DNA of 64,000 nucleotides from Vanessa cardui (GCF_905220365.1 NC_061140.1:1428501-1492500), one strand, 5' to 3'; shown: positions 21,954 through 32,552, counted from the stretch's first letter. Numbers and translations: made by a program. The notes: generated from the sequence alone by a model not told the origin.

Positions 21954-22038
21954 GAACAATCATGTCATTCGAAAATAACAATGAGTTACCTTGTGAAATA
22001 AGATCTAAATTCCCTTCTCTAACACAGAAAACAACTTA

Positions 22039-22250
22039 AAATAAAGTAAAGTAACAGCCTGTAAATTACCCACTGCTGGGCTTAGGCCTCCTCTTCCATT
22101 AAGGGGAGGGTTTGGAACATGTTCCACCACACTGTTCCAATGCGGGTTGGTGGAATGCAAATGTGGCAGAATTTCAATGAAATTAGACAGGTTTCCTCAC
22201 GATGTCACGATTCTTCACCGCCGCCACTAGGCCACCTCATAATACAACTT
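22039..22250 (-). mobile_element. SINE-A copy with internal deletion
   Basis: The TTACTTTACTTT-type tail and 3' half are intact. The variant block and the B box are deleted, leaving CACCGCCGCC joined to CTAGGCCACCTCAT. Flanks AAAACAACTTA (22028-22038) and AATACAACTTA (22251-22261) look like a target duplication with one mismatch. Confidence 0.85.
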
Positions 22251-22261
22251 AGCCTAAACAA

Positions 22262-22973
22262 AATTACATTCACAGGCAATGAAAGCAGTCTAAACAAGTC
22301 ACAAGAATCGTTAAATGTACCGTAGATAAGTTGAAAATCAAAAAAGACACGGAAATAACCGAGTAAACTAAGACTGAAATCATACGAGTTCTCTAGAAAA
22401 TGTTGAAAAAACACCGCATACACGTCACTATTGAAAGCTAGGAAACTGGAGCGAATGAAAGTTTCAGCTACGGACTTTGACCTCGATACGTTTTCAAAGC
22501 ATTTTTTCAATGTTAGCTCATCATCTGCGAGCATAACTCATTCAATTTTTAACGTTTTGTTTCATCGGATTAAAGTGGCTGGGTGTGAAATTTGATAAGG
22601 CTCTATACAAACATTTTACTCATTAATCGCGTCTGCTTCGAGTTTGAATAATCAGTTGCTGCAATTTTAGTATTTACTAAGGCGAAAATTTTGTAAAGGT
22701 GTCTGATATTTTACACGGTTTACGTAAATTGAATGAAAATATATCTTATTTAGAAGGCAATACGTGCTATTATGTAATATTTGTAGAAGTTTCTACTTGT
22801 CAAATATCTTGGAAGGGTATCACTCAAATAGATTAGATGTCATGATCGCTCACACGTGTACAAAAAGGTATCGACCGATGGACTATCGTACTATTTGTTC
22901 CAAGGTACCATTCACTTATCGATGTTTTATCGACAATCGATAATACAAGTGATATAATGCTTATTGTCTACGA
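22262..22973. other. unassigned sequence
   Basis: The 109-codon minus-strand frame at 22205-22534 overlaps the SINE and has no recognisable content. No other repeat was seen. Confidence 0.4.
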
Positions 22974-23085
22974 TCACTACATTATCTAAAACAAAGTCAC
23001 CCCACAGCGCCCGTATGTCTCAATAGCTAAAAAATACTGAACTGGTTTTCAGAGAGCTTTCAAGAATAGATAGAGACAAGAATAG
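22974..23085 (+). repeat. CTAGT-3 repeat fragment
   Basis: TCACTACATTATCTAAAACA, AAGTCACCCC, then the ACTGAACTGGTTTTCAGAGAG region drifted from the family and AATAGATAGAG. Only the first 100 bases remain. Confidence 0.5.
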
Positions 23086-23488
23086 ATTCATGAAACCAAT
23101 TAATTTTATAATTAAATCATACCGAGAAGGTCAACTTATACCGACTGAGAGTACCTGTCTTCTTTTTAGTATCATCAGTAATAATAATAAGTAATATCAT
23201 TCTTTATAGTATCAGATACCAAGAGTATGCAAAAAATGTTCAGTAAAATATAATGGAAAAGAATCTGAAAATAATTAGTCAATAACATAATTATCGTATA
23301 ACTATTTCTTAACTTCACATAGGTACTGGGAACTTTACTACAGAAAGCGCTGTCTATACCACGTAATAGTATTTGTAGATCCTTTTTATTCCGGAAGTCG
23401 GAATAGGTAGCTAGTCATACTATAAGAAATTTTATTTATGGCGAGACAATCCTAACAATAAAAAACGATCACGCAAATATATTTTCGA
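23086..23488. other. unassigned AT-rich sequence
   Basis: TTTATTCCGGAAGTCGGAATAG at 23385-23406 weakly recalls the shared flank at 52.70 and 57.34 kb (CCGGTAGTCGGAATCGG). Nothing else was recognised. Confidence 0.35.
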
Positions 23489-23501
23489 TACGTAAATGTG
23501 T

Positions 23502-23809
23502 GAACCGAGATGGCCCAGTGGTTAGAACTCGTGCATCTTAACCGATGATTTCGGGTTCAAACCCAGGCAAGCACCACTGTATATATGTGCTTAATTTGTG
23601 TTTATAATTCATCTCGTGTTCAGCGGTGAAGGAAAACATCGTGAGGAAACCTGCATGTGTCTAATTTCATTGAAATTCTGACACATGTGCATTCCACCAA
23701 CCCGCATTGGAACAGCGTGGTGGAATATCTTCCAAGCCCTCTCCTAAATGAGAGAGGAGGCCATTAGCCCAGCAATGGGAAATTTACAGGCTGTTACTTT
23801 ACTTTACTT
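23502..23809 (+). mobile_element. SINE-A copy with perfect target duplication
   Basis: It is full length with A box TGGCCCAGTGG, B-box-like GGTTCAAACCC, variant block TATATATGTGC and tail TTACTTTACTTTACTT. TACGTAAATGTGT flanks it on both sides (23489-23501 and 23810-23822), a perfect 13-base duplication. Confidence 0.95.
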
Positions 23810-23927
23810 TACGTAAATGTGTAGAATTTAGTGAACCTCGGTAAAACTAGCCTTTCATGATTTATTCGTCGAAAAGTTTTAAAGATTATTTCACTATTTG
23901 TTTGATGGAAGCGACCTTCGAACGAGA

Positions 23928-24010
23928 ATAAAAAAAGGTCCAAATCTTCTGCTCAAACATAGGAGAGATCTTAGTCCAGCAATGGAATATTTGAAGGCTG
24001 TCTTTCTCGT
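23928..24010 (+). repeat. SINE-A tail fragment, decayed
   Basis: GGTCCAAATCTTCTGCTCAA, AGGAGAGATCTTAGTCCAGC and AATGGAATATTTGAAGGCTG match the last 75 bases of SINE-A with many substitutions. Confidence 0.6.
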
Positions 24011-24069
24011 AATAATGTTATAATGTTTGTAACACCGTTTCAAAATTTTATCCTCTAGAAATTGTCCCT

Positions 24070-24070
<1 letters not shown>

Positions 24071-24101
<31 letters not shown>
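24071..24101. repeat. poly(A) tail of the LINE (T-run on plus strand)
   Basis: Thirty-one consecutive T bases mark the 3' end of the minus-strand LINE and define the insertion boundary at 24070/24071. Confidence 0.95.
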
Positions 24102-24104
<3 letters not shown>

Positions 24105-24148
24105 GCATAGGAGGCAAACGAGCAGGAGGCTCACCTGATGGAAAGTGA

Positions 24149-26380
24149 CTACCACCGCCCATGGACACCTGCAACACCAGGGGACTTGCAGGTGCGTTGC
24201 CGACCTTTCAAAAAGGAGTACGCTCTTTTCTTGAAGGTTCCCATGTCGTATCGGTTCGGAAAAACCGCCGGCGAAAGCTGGTTCCACAAAGTGGTTGTGC
24301 GAGGCAGAAAATGTCTGAGAAATCGCGCTGTTGTGGATTTTCGGACATCAAGGTGGTGCGGGTGAAACTTAGAATTTTGGCGAGATGTCCGAAGGTGAAA
24401 TTCAGCAGCCGGGATTAATCCGAACAATTCCTCGGAACATTCCCCGTGAAAAATTCGGTAGAAGATGCAGAGTGATCCGACATCTCTACGCAAAGCCAAA
24501 GGATCAAGGAGATCGGAAAGGGCTTGATCGTCGATAACTCGAGCCGCTCTACGTTGGATGCGGTCAAATGGAAGGAGCTGGTACTGGGGAGCACCCGCCC
24601 AGAGGTGAGAGCAGTACTCCATGTGAGGCCGAATTTGCGCCTTGTAAAGTTTAAGGCGATGGGCCGACGTGAAGTACTGTCTCGCCTTGCTGAGCACGCC
24701 CAGCTTTTTTGAAGCCAATTTGGCTTTGCCTTCCAATTGACCGCGGAACTGAACGAGGCTCGAAATATCAACGCCAAGTATTCCGATACTACCTGTAGCG
24801 GCTATCGGAATGTTCTCAAATCGTGGAGATACGACAAATGGTGTTTTTTTAGCGGTTAACGCGCAAACTTGCGTCTTTTTGGGGTTGAAATGGACTAGAT
24901 TTAGCCGGCCCCAATTCGAGACTTCGTTTAATGAAGACTCGATTTCAGACACAAGTTTGTTCCGGTTCTCTTCGACGTTTTCCCGAGAAATATTAGCGCG
25001 GCCGGTGTATAAGGTGTCAACGGTACTGTCGTCTGCATAGCAATGAATGTTCCCGATTTGCAACAAATCATTGATATGCAGAAGAAACAGAGTGGGTGAT
25101 AGAACGCAGCCTTGTGGAACACCAGCATTGACGAATTTTAAGTCAGAGCATGCACCGTCGACAACGACCTTGATGCTCCGATCTGCCAAAAAGCTGGTAA
25201 TCCAATTGCATAATTTCCCGGGAAGCCCATAGGAAGGAAGCTTCGAAAGAAGCGCTTTGTGCCATACACGATCGAAGGCCTTCGCTATGTCCAAGCTGGC
25301 TGCTAATGCCTCCCCCTTGCTCTCAACTGCTTCAGCCCACCTGTGAGTAAGGTAAACTAGAAGATCACCGGATGACCGACCCCGACGGAAACCGTACTGG
25401 CGGTCGCTAATCAGCTGGTTCTCCTCTAGATACCGCAGGAGCTGGCAGTTTATGAGGGACTCCATTATCTTGGAGAGCAAGGAGGTGATGGCTATAGGCC
25501 TATAATTGGACGGGTCTGAGCGGTTGCCTTTTTTAGGGATCGGATGCACCAAAGCTGTCTTCCAGGAATTCGGGACGACGCCTAATGTGTAGGATTGCCG
25601 GAAAAGACGCGTTAAGACCGGTGCCAACTCGGGAGCACATGTCCGTAGCACGATTGGAGGGATACCATCGGGTCCGCTCGACTTATGAATGTCCAAGGAA
25701 AGAAGTGCTTTACGAACTGCACTTTGCCGGAATTTAACCTCCGGCATCGTGGTATCACATCGCGGAATTGTTGGTGGAGATTTTCCTTGGTCATCCAGAG
25801 TCGAGTTCGACGCGAAGAGAGAGCCTAAAAGATCAGCTTTCTCTTTCGCGGTATGGGCCAATGACTCACCGTCTCTGTGCAGAGATGGAAAAGATGGCTG
25901 ACTGAAATTCCCTAAGACAGCCTTAGCGAGAGACCAGAACGCTCGTGTTCCTGAAGGGAGACGCACCAGTCTCTCGCCAATTCTGCCAATGTACTCCGTC
26001 TTCGCCCTAGCAATCACGTTTTTGAGGGACCTAGAGGCAGAGTTGTATTCCTTTTTAAATGCGCTGGTATTTACATCACGAGACGCAGATGCATTAGCCC
26101 AGGTTTGATAGCGTTCCCACTTTCGGCGTGATGCCGTTTTGCAGAAGCGACCAAACCAAGGCTGGGACTTGCCACCGATGGGTACTGCAGAGTAAGGAAT
26201 GAATAGTTCCATACCCTGAAGCACCACATCGGCAACAGAGTCAGCAGCAGCGTTCGGATCATCCGGCGAGAAACAAATCTGCCCCCATGGGTAAGATGCA
26301 AAGATGTATGTATGCTTGCCCTGTATGCTTGCACTGTCTTTTAACTGAAAAACAACTTGGGGCTGCTGATAAAAATATGA
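24149..26380 (-). pseudogene. reverse transcriptase ORF of the jockey/CR1-type LINE
   Basis: The uninterrupted frame has about 743 codons. It starts inside the protein, since the upstream sequence is lost and no ATG is implied; it opens with HTYIFASYPWG and SPDDPNAAADSVADVV. Residue numbers here count from the GTG at 26225-26227. PIPKKGNRSDPSNYRPIA is at 229-246, the catalytic block SLDIAKAFDRVW at 311-322 with Asp313, AGVPQGCVLSPTLF at 368-381, and YADD at 397-400 with both catalytic Asp residues. The thumb-like ILGVDIS follows at 483-489 and the tail PGVAGVHGRW at 683-692. All polymerase motifs are intact and no stop or frameshift is visible, so the copy is young. Without the endonuclease and the upstream ORF it should not be able to move itself. 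Confidence 0.93.
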
Positions 26381-26383
26381 TTA

Positions 26384-26822
26384 TACCTTCAAAAATTGGA
26401 GACAAAAGTATATTAAGTGATGAATAATATCAAAAAGAAACATTTCTCAAAACAGATGTGACATACAATCCTCGCTCCCATAACAGTTTCCATACCAAAG
26501 AAACGGAAGAAGAAAAGACGAAACCAGGTGAAACGAAATGAATATTCGATAAATTTATAAAAGCCTGTATGGAGGTTCAAGCGTGTACGTAAATCAAGGG
26601 TTACCAAAGCAATGTGTCAAAGGACAATTTACGCTCTCCGAATTTATTCAAATTGACGGCACGGAAAAAGGAATTCGTCAGTTATTATTTAATATTTCGC
26701 CGGCGAATGTTTGTGGGGTGTATCTTGTTTTCCCAATGAATAATCACGCAAACATTTATGTGTTAAATTGAATTTTTGTTATATACGATAAAATTACGGT
26801 TTGTATATGAATTTTATTACTT
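26384..26822. other. unassigned sequence beyond the LINE truncation point
   Basis: No repeat or coding feature was recognised. The target duplication of the LINE should lie near 26380-26400 but could not be matched. Confidence 0.4.
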
Positions 26823-27119
26823 TGTGGTAGGGCTTTGTGCAAGCCCGCCTGGGTAGGTACCACCCACTCATCAGATATTCTACCGCTAAACAACAATACG
26901 CAGTATTGTTGTGTTCCGGTTTGAAGGGTGAGTGAATCATTGTAACTACAGGCACAAGAAACATAGCATCTTAGTTCCCAAGGTTGGTGGCGCATTGACG
27001 ATGTAAGGAATACTTAATATTTCTTACATCGTCATTGTCTATGGGTGATGATGACCACTTACTATCAGGTGGCTCATATGCTCGTCCGCCAACCTCTTCC
27101 ATAAAATAATAAAAAAAAA
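26823..27119 (+). mobile_element. SINE-B copy, full length with A-rich tail
   Basis: It runs from GTGGTAGGGCTTTGTGCAAG to CGTCCGCCAACCTCTTCCAT, followed by AAAATAATAAAAAAAAA. The tail fixes the orientation of the family and shows that it is copied through RNA. Confidence 0.93.
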
Positions 27120-27377
27120 TTATAGTTGCAGAACTTTGTAATAGACTTATCTGAATATATATAATTCTACTTATTTAACAAAAATTCTATAAATATTTTG
27201 GTACTGTCTACTTGAAAGTTAGTTGAAGCCTTGCTCGTCTAGAGAAGTTTTCTAAGCCTGGCAAAGTTATAGTTCACAAACGAGCACATAATAACATATA
27301 CGCACTAATTACGCATGGCAATAGTACTAGGGCGGAACCAGTCTTGAACTAATATGGTCATATTATGATAATAAAAT

Positions 27378-27640
27378 TGGTGGTAAGGTTTTGTGCAAGT
27401 CATTCGGTAGGTAGCACCGACTCATCATGTATTCTACCACCAACTAGCAATACGTATTGATAAGTTCCGGTTTGATAAGGGAGTAAGCCAGTTTAACTAC
27501 AGGCATAAGAGACATTTCATCTCAGTTCCCAATTATGGTGGCTCATTGGCAAGGATTGGTCCAATTCTTCAGCACCAATGTTTATGGACAGGCGGTAGAA
27601 GACCACTTATCACTAGGAGGACGACAACTTTCCGTCCAGA
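27378..27640 (+). mobile_element. SINE-B copy, older
   Basis: It follows from GGTGGTAAGGTTTTGTGCAA through GTTCCGGTTTGATAAGGGAG and ACATTTCATCTCAGTTCCCA to GAAGACCACTTATCACTAGG. It is more diverged than 26823-27119 and ends without an A-run. Confidence 0.8.
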
Positions 27641-28210
27641 TACATCAAACCGCATATTTGTTTCTACACTAAAGAATAACACAAACTTTTGTCCAATTTA
27701 TGAGCAGGGGTGACCTCATAAGCTATGCAAATAGGTACGTATACATAAGAAAAGAACAATCGAACACTAAAAGCAGTTCTTCAACAGTTCTCGACCTTTC
27801 GTGCAAAACTAAATTCACAGCTATCGGCAATTTCACCAAATAGTGGTTGAACAATAATGGAAATTTCACATTCTAATAAAATGAACTTCACCACAGCCAC
27901 ATGCTCAGACCATTTATACACTACATTAAATAATTTACTCCCAGTATATCAAACTGTACATAGATTTAATAGAAAATTAAGAAAACGAGACACAAATGAA
28001 ATTTTAAACAATATCGCTGCATTCTCTAATGAAATAATATTTTCTACGACACCCACAACCGGAAACTTTGTTTTGATGACAACGTGCAACGTATCTTATT
28101 ATTTCTCGGCAAGGCCGGTTTAATTCTGGAACATGTCATTTCAGAAAATAATTATAATAGCATTTTATTGAAGTGTAGCTTTTTTCATCGTTGATTGAAA
28201 TGTATAATAT
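27641..28210. other. unassigned sequence with an 88-codon frame
   Basis: The frame at 27857-28123 has no domain I recognise and is rich in Asn and Thr, as expected for AT-rich DNA. No repeat was seen. Confidence 0.4.
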
Positions 28211-28372
28211 ACTAGTAGTGGCCCGCGATTTCGCTCGGGTTTTAGGGTGTTGGATTCTTGGAGTTCAAGTTACCAAATTTACCAAACCTTACCAAATTTC
28301 ATTCAAATTCGGTTGAGCGATTTGGTCGTGAAACAGCGACAGACAGACAGATATTAATATAGATATTGAAAT
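28211..28372 (-). repeat. CTAGT-1 repeat with an internal duplication
   Basis: It starts ACTAGTAGTGGCCCGCGATT, then GGAGTTCAAGTTACCAAATT, GAGCGATTTGGTCGTGAAAC and AGCGACAGACAGACAG. ACCAAA-type words are repeated three times in the middle (ACCAAATTTACCAAACC). Confidence 0.7.
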
Positions 28373-29230
28373 GAAGTATTTATTACATGTAAGGCCAATG
28401 AGTCCTTTTTGATAATATTCGACTTTTATACGCATTTTGGAATGTCATAAGATAGGATTAAATGGGATGTTAGCTATCGGAGAGAAACTCAGTAAATTCG
28501 TTAAATTTATATGTCATATATGGGAATAAAATAATTTCGTATTCTCTCGAGATGTTTCTATCCCATATCACATTCTTACGTTTTGAAATAATAAGGGTCT
28601 ATGCGCAACTTTTAGATTGGATAGCAAACATAAAAGTGAAAAATCATTGTTTTTTCCGGATAGAAAAGTTGAAATTGTCATTTTTCCCCTCAAAGGCATG
28701 CATACGTATTAAACTTTCCTCTTGAATCACTCTATTTGTTGAAGAAGACTGCCCTAAAATCCCCAGCATATAAGCCTACAGAAGGTGTTTTAGTAAGAAG
28801 ATATAACTCACTATTGTCTATATAAATGAATCGTGTAATATTTCAGTGATTTCAACTTTTATGAAATAAATGTTCGGATAATTTCGATTCTATCCGAACG
28901 TAGATTTGTCACTAAGTTAAGCAAGGAACAGCGGAATTGTGAAATGTCATTCCGGAAATGGTAGAGACATCGCTGTCTTTTGTTATTTTTGGCATTCTTT
29001 GTCAATGCTTTCAGTATCCGATGGTTCGGTAATGGCTGTCTGTGTGTTATTTCCGGTATTCCGTTTTGGTACGAGAAGAGATTTATCATTATAAGCGAGG
29101 GAAATATTATGTAAAAGTATTTTTTGGTATATTTATTTTATGTAAACAAGTTTTATTAGATTTACTTTTATTATTTGGAATATACATTGTAAGGGTCGTT
29201 TTTTCCTGATTAAATAAACTTAAATAGAAA
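28373..29230. other. unassigned sequence
   Basis: A 76-codon minus frame at 28859-29089 has no recognisable content. No repeat family was seen. Confidence 0.4.
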
Positions 29231-29505
29231 GCCGAGATGGTCCAGTGGTTAGAAAACGTACACCTTAATCGCTAACTGCAGCTGCAAACCCAGGCAAGCA
29301 CCACTGAATATTCATGTCCTTAGTTTGTGTTTATAATTCATTGCCTGTTCGGCGGTGATGGAAAACATAATGAGGAATGGGCATGTGTCTAATTTCATCG
29401 AATTTCGGCCACATGTGTAGTCCATCAACCTCCTGTTTCAAACCTCCTCCTCAAAGGGTGAGGAGGTCTTAACCCAGCAGTGGGAAATTTACTGGCTGTT
29501 AATGT
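29231..29505 (+). mobile_element. SINE-A copy
   Basis: The head is GCCGAGATGGTCCAGTGG with the AATATTCATGTC variant block. There is a deletion after CATCAACCTCC, and it ends GGGAAATTTACTGGCTGTTAA. It has drifted in many positions, so it is an older copy. Confidence 0.85.
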
Positions 29506-29968
29506 ATTTTTGTAAATAGATTTTATATGCTTTTATTTTCCAACTATATTATGTATATCAGAATACTACGACCGAAGTAATTTCATGACTACAATGTACA
29601 GATTTAATTAAATTATTTATTTTCTTACTACTTTAAAATGTATTCATTTTATCTTTTCCTTCTATATTTTGTGAAAGCATCTAAAAAAAAAACTCATTGA
29701 ATGATCTTTTGCTCTTTCAAAGGAGTCTCGAAGTTTTAATTACAAAACTTAATTGGTTACGTTGGTTTGCCGAACCGACGAACTTCGAACAAATTGACAA
29801 ATAGTGTAAAATCTCTTTCAGTTATTGCTCAGGATGAAAAACCTCGTTCAATACATAATATTAATATGTATATATTCTTAAAACACGAAGACAAAAATAA
29901 ATATATATCGATTGATCATATTAAATAGGGTTTTTAACTCCATATTCATTAACAATTTTTGTTATAAT
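29506..29968. other. unassigned AT-rich sequence
   Basis: An eight-A run (CTAAAAAAAAAACTC) lies near 29681. No recognised repeat. Confidence 0.4.
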
Positions 29969-30262
29969 GAAGGACATTTTTTTTATGGTACAGGTTGGCG
30001 GACGAGCGTATGGGCCACCTCATGGTAAGTGGTCACCATTGTCCATAGGTAATGACACTGTGAGAAATATTAACTACCTTTAAATTGTCAATGCGCCACT
30101 AACATTGGGAACTAAGGTATAATATCCCTTGTGACTGTAGTTACAATGGCTTACTCACCCTTCAAACCAGAACACAACAACAGTTGTTTGGCGGTAGATT
30201 AACTGATGAGTGGGTCGTACATACCCAGACGGGCTTGCACAAAGCCCTACCACCAAGTAAAT
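29969..30262 (-). mobile_element. SINE-B copy, full length with A-rich tail
   Basis: The plus strand shows TTTTTTTTATGGTACAGG, then GGTTGGCGGACGAGCGTATG, and ends CAAAGCCCTACCACCAAG. The T-run at 29978-29985 is the copied tail. Confidence 0.92.
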
Positions 30263-30348
30263 CACAAATCAATAGAAATCTATAGATAATTATATATACT
30301 TTATTGGTCTTCACATGTGACATTAGTGCACAATAAATGATCAATGTA

Positions 30349-30544
30349 CAGTCGGGGTAAGAAAAAGTTCGTCACCTTTAGATCTATTTTCGTGTGCCCA
30401 GTATGAGCGATAATCTGCTTTACCGATCGAGAACGACATATTGCGTCGCAATGATTTGATGTTTAGAATCAAAAGGTGCTAAGAGGTTAAGTCTTGATAA
30501 AGGAATTAATTTGAAAACTGACGAAGGTTTTCTTACTCTGACTG
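30349..30544. mobile_element. mariner-type MITE, short copy
   Basis: It starts CAGTCGGGGTAAGAAAAAG and ends GGTTTTCTTACTCTGACTG, flanked by TA (30347-30348 and 30545-30546). The inverted ends share CAGTC, then GTAAGAAAA. The body, TAGATCTATTTTCGTG through TATTGCGTCGCAATG, matches 17251-17511, with about 65 bases missing in the middle. Confidence 0.82.
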
Positions 30545-30664
30545 TACAAAAATGCATTTGCTTTTTATTTTCACAGATTTTTGCAAACCTACCTCTGTGG
30601 AGCAATTATATAAATATGTGAGAAGATTAATAAATGTAGATTTTATTACATCATTTAGTTGAGG

Positions 30665-30830
30665 AGGAGGAGTGGCCCATTTGGACCTACAAATGGGCCA
30701 ATTACTGGTAAGTGGCCACCGCTGATATTACATTTGCTCTGCAAAAAATATATAAAAAAATACTTTCATCGCCAATGAGTCACCAACATTGGTATCTAAT
30801 ATGTTATGCTCTTGTGCATACAGATACACT
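30665..30830 (-). repeat. SINE-B copy, strongly decayed
   Basis: ATGGGCCAATTACTGGTAAG, TGGCCACCGCTGA, CAATGAGTCACCAACATTGG and ATGCTCTTGTGCATACAG follow SINE-B order on the minus strand. Confidence 0.55.
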
Positions 30831-30842
30831 ATGATGTTATAT

Positions 30843-30915
30843 TCTATCGACTATACAAGCGACCCGACCCGGCTTCACACGGGTGCAATGCTAATACTAA
30901 ATATAGTAGAGAATG
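30843..30915 (-). repeat. CTAGT-3 repeat, 3' end
   Basis: ACAAGCGACCCGACCCGGCT, then TCACACGGGTGCAATGCTAA and TACTAAATATAG are the complement of the 3' end at 60.63-60.67 kb. The CTAGT itself has drifted to CTATACAAG. Confidence 0.6.
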
Positions 30916-30969
30916 TCTACATTATTATCTGTGTTTCTTTATCATACATAATAGATAGATATTATATAA

Positions 30970-31027
30970 CGGTACTTGCCTGGGTTTGACCTGAAATCAT
31001 CGGTTAAGTGGGCCATCAGCTCAGCTC
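30970..31027 (-). repeat. SINE-A head fragment
   Basis: ACTTGCCTGGGTTTGACC, then ATCATCGGTTAAG and GGGCCATCAGCTCAGCTC are the first 58 bases of SINE-A on the minus strand. Confidence 0.6.
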
Positions 31028-31312
31028 AATTTGAACCCAATTTGACTGGATTGTCATTACGACCTCAATAAAATCCATGTGTTTTTTCGTTTCCTCATGA
31101 AGGGTTGCGAGCTAGTTTAATTACACGGGGGACATACAACTCGTCAAAGTCCTCGTCCTAGTGCATTGATATAATGAATCCTTTGACATCACTAATGCGA
31201 AGACGCGTTCAATTAACACCACAGCGCTCTTCTTATCATTAAAAAGCGTATAGTTTGACAGTGAAACTTTTTTCTTAATTTTGATTAGATGTAGTTATTA
31301 GATGTAGTTTTA

Positions 31313-31630
31313 GAGTCGAGATGGCCCAGTGGTTAGAGCGCGTGCATCTTAACCGATGATTGTTGGTTCAAACCCAGGCAAGCACCGCTGTTTCACGTGC
31401 TTAATTTGTCTTTATAATTCATCTCGTGCTCAGCGGTGAAGGAAAACATCGTGAGGAAACCTGCATGTGACATATTTCATAGAAATTCTGCCACATGTGC
31501 ATTCCATCAACCCGCATTGGAACAGCGTGGTGGAATATGTTCCAAACCTTCTCCTCAAAGGGAGAGGAGGCCTTTAGCCCAGCAGTGGGAATTTACAGGC
31601 TGTTGTTGTTGTTGTTGTTGTTGTTATTTT
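31313..31630 (+). mobile_element. SINE-A copy, well preserved
   Basis: The head TCGAGATGGCCCAGTGG and B-box-like GGTTCAAACCC are followed by the variant block GCTGTTTCACGTG, an intact body and a tail of six TTG or TTGT units. The short plus frames inside it are by-products of the SINE sequence, not genes. Confidence 0.92.
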
Positions 31631-31867
31631 ATTATTTGATTGTCAATATTTTAAAAATCTTTTCTTTATACCTAATATATGGACATTATTATATATTATA
31701 GTTTTATCATTGAAATGATGTGTAAAGAAATAATTTTCTGCAAAATAATAATACAGAAAAACTTTACGATGCGTTACAAAAAATCGCTACATTATATTTA
31801 AACGCTTCCTTTACTATATTGTCCATGTATTATATACAAAAATCTTATGCTCGAATTACTCAATCTA

Positions 31868-31942
31868 TTAAAAAAAAACGCATCAAAATCAAAGCAACGG
31901 ACAGACAGCGGTAAGCGACTTTGTTTTATACTATGTAGGTAT
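31868..31942 (-). repeat. CTAGT-3 repeat, 5' fragment
   Basis: AAACGCATCAAAATCAAAGC, then GGACAGACAGCGGTAAGCGA and CTTTGTTTTATACTATGTAG are the complement of the family start. Confidence 0.65.
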
Positions 31943-32552
31943 TTTTTTATATCAGAAATTATATAATCACTGATTATCAATCTTTAATTGAATCTAATAT
32001 TTTAATGTTTCGTTGTCTAAAGTTCTTTGTCGTCTGATATGTTTTTTTTTTATGTTTATTGGATAATTTATTAGGTATATCGTTAATCAAGAGCTCTATT
32101 GGAAAAGTTCTTCATTGAACGATTCGCGGAAAGCGCTACAAAAACATTGAATATAAATAACAAACGTTGTTTACAAATGGTGTATTTTTACGTAACTATA
32201 TCGTTTTTGAAATCCTATATATTTTATCAGTGCTAGTGTATTTGAAATCAGCTCACCGTATATTTTAATGAAATATTCGTTATACGAATAATATTAAATT
32301 TAAAAATGATAAAATTCTAAGATTTCATCAAACTATTTTCACTTTGTGGAACATTTCTTCGAAGTGTTTTTGTTTTAAATGGCATTTTTTACCTTTGATG
32401 TAGTTGTTTTTTGTTTTTCTACGGACTTACTGTTGTGTAATGCAATCAAAGCTTAAATCGTGGTCGTCTGCAACGCTCTTTGAGTCTCAGTATTCGAGTA
32501 TTTTTCTAGTAAAGCTTTTTAAATATTTTTATATGTTGTAGGTAATCTTACT
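31943..32552. other. unassigned AT-rich sequence
   Basis: No repeat or frame was recognised. Confidence 0.4.

Larger units (their letters stand above)
24071..26380 (-). mobile_element. jockey/CR1-type non-LTR retrotransposon, 5'-truncated
   Basis: The element lies on the minus strand. Its 3' end is a run of 31 A residues (T at 24071-24101), preceded by about 47 bases of 3' UTR and the stop at 24149-24151. Upstream the reading frame stays open to 26380, where TAA lies in frame. The apurinic endonuclease half that normally precedes the reverse transcriptase is almost all missing, so this is a classic 5' truncation. Two more copies of the same 3' end are at 16096-16260 and 49548-49735. I found no convincing target duplication; the left flank reads CTCTAGAAATTGTCCCTG. 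Confidence 0.92.

Noticed and set aside
23502..23575. A functional tRNA gene, because A and B boxes are good.
   Set aside because: The sequence continues into the SINE-A body, recurs more than 15 times, and the arms do not pair as a cloverleaf. The same applies to the SINE-C heads.
26225..26227. GTG as the start codon of the jockey-type LINE protein, and likewise GTG at 63731-63733.
   Set aside because: The protein similarity continues upstream of both codons, so they are internal. The true starts were lost by 5' truncation.
31436..31701. Small proteins rich in Cys or Leu from the TTG repeats.
   Set aside because: These frames are translations of the SINE-A body and its TTG tail and recur with every copy.
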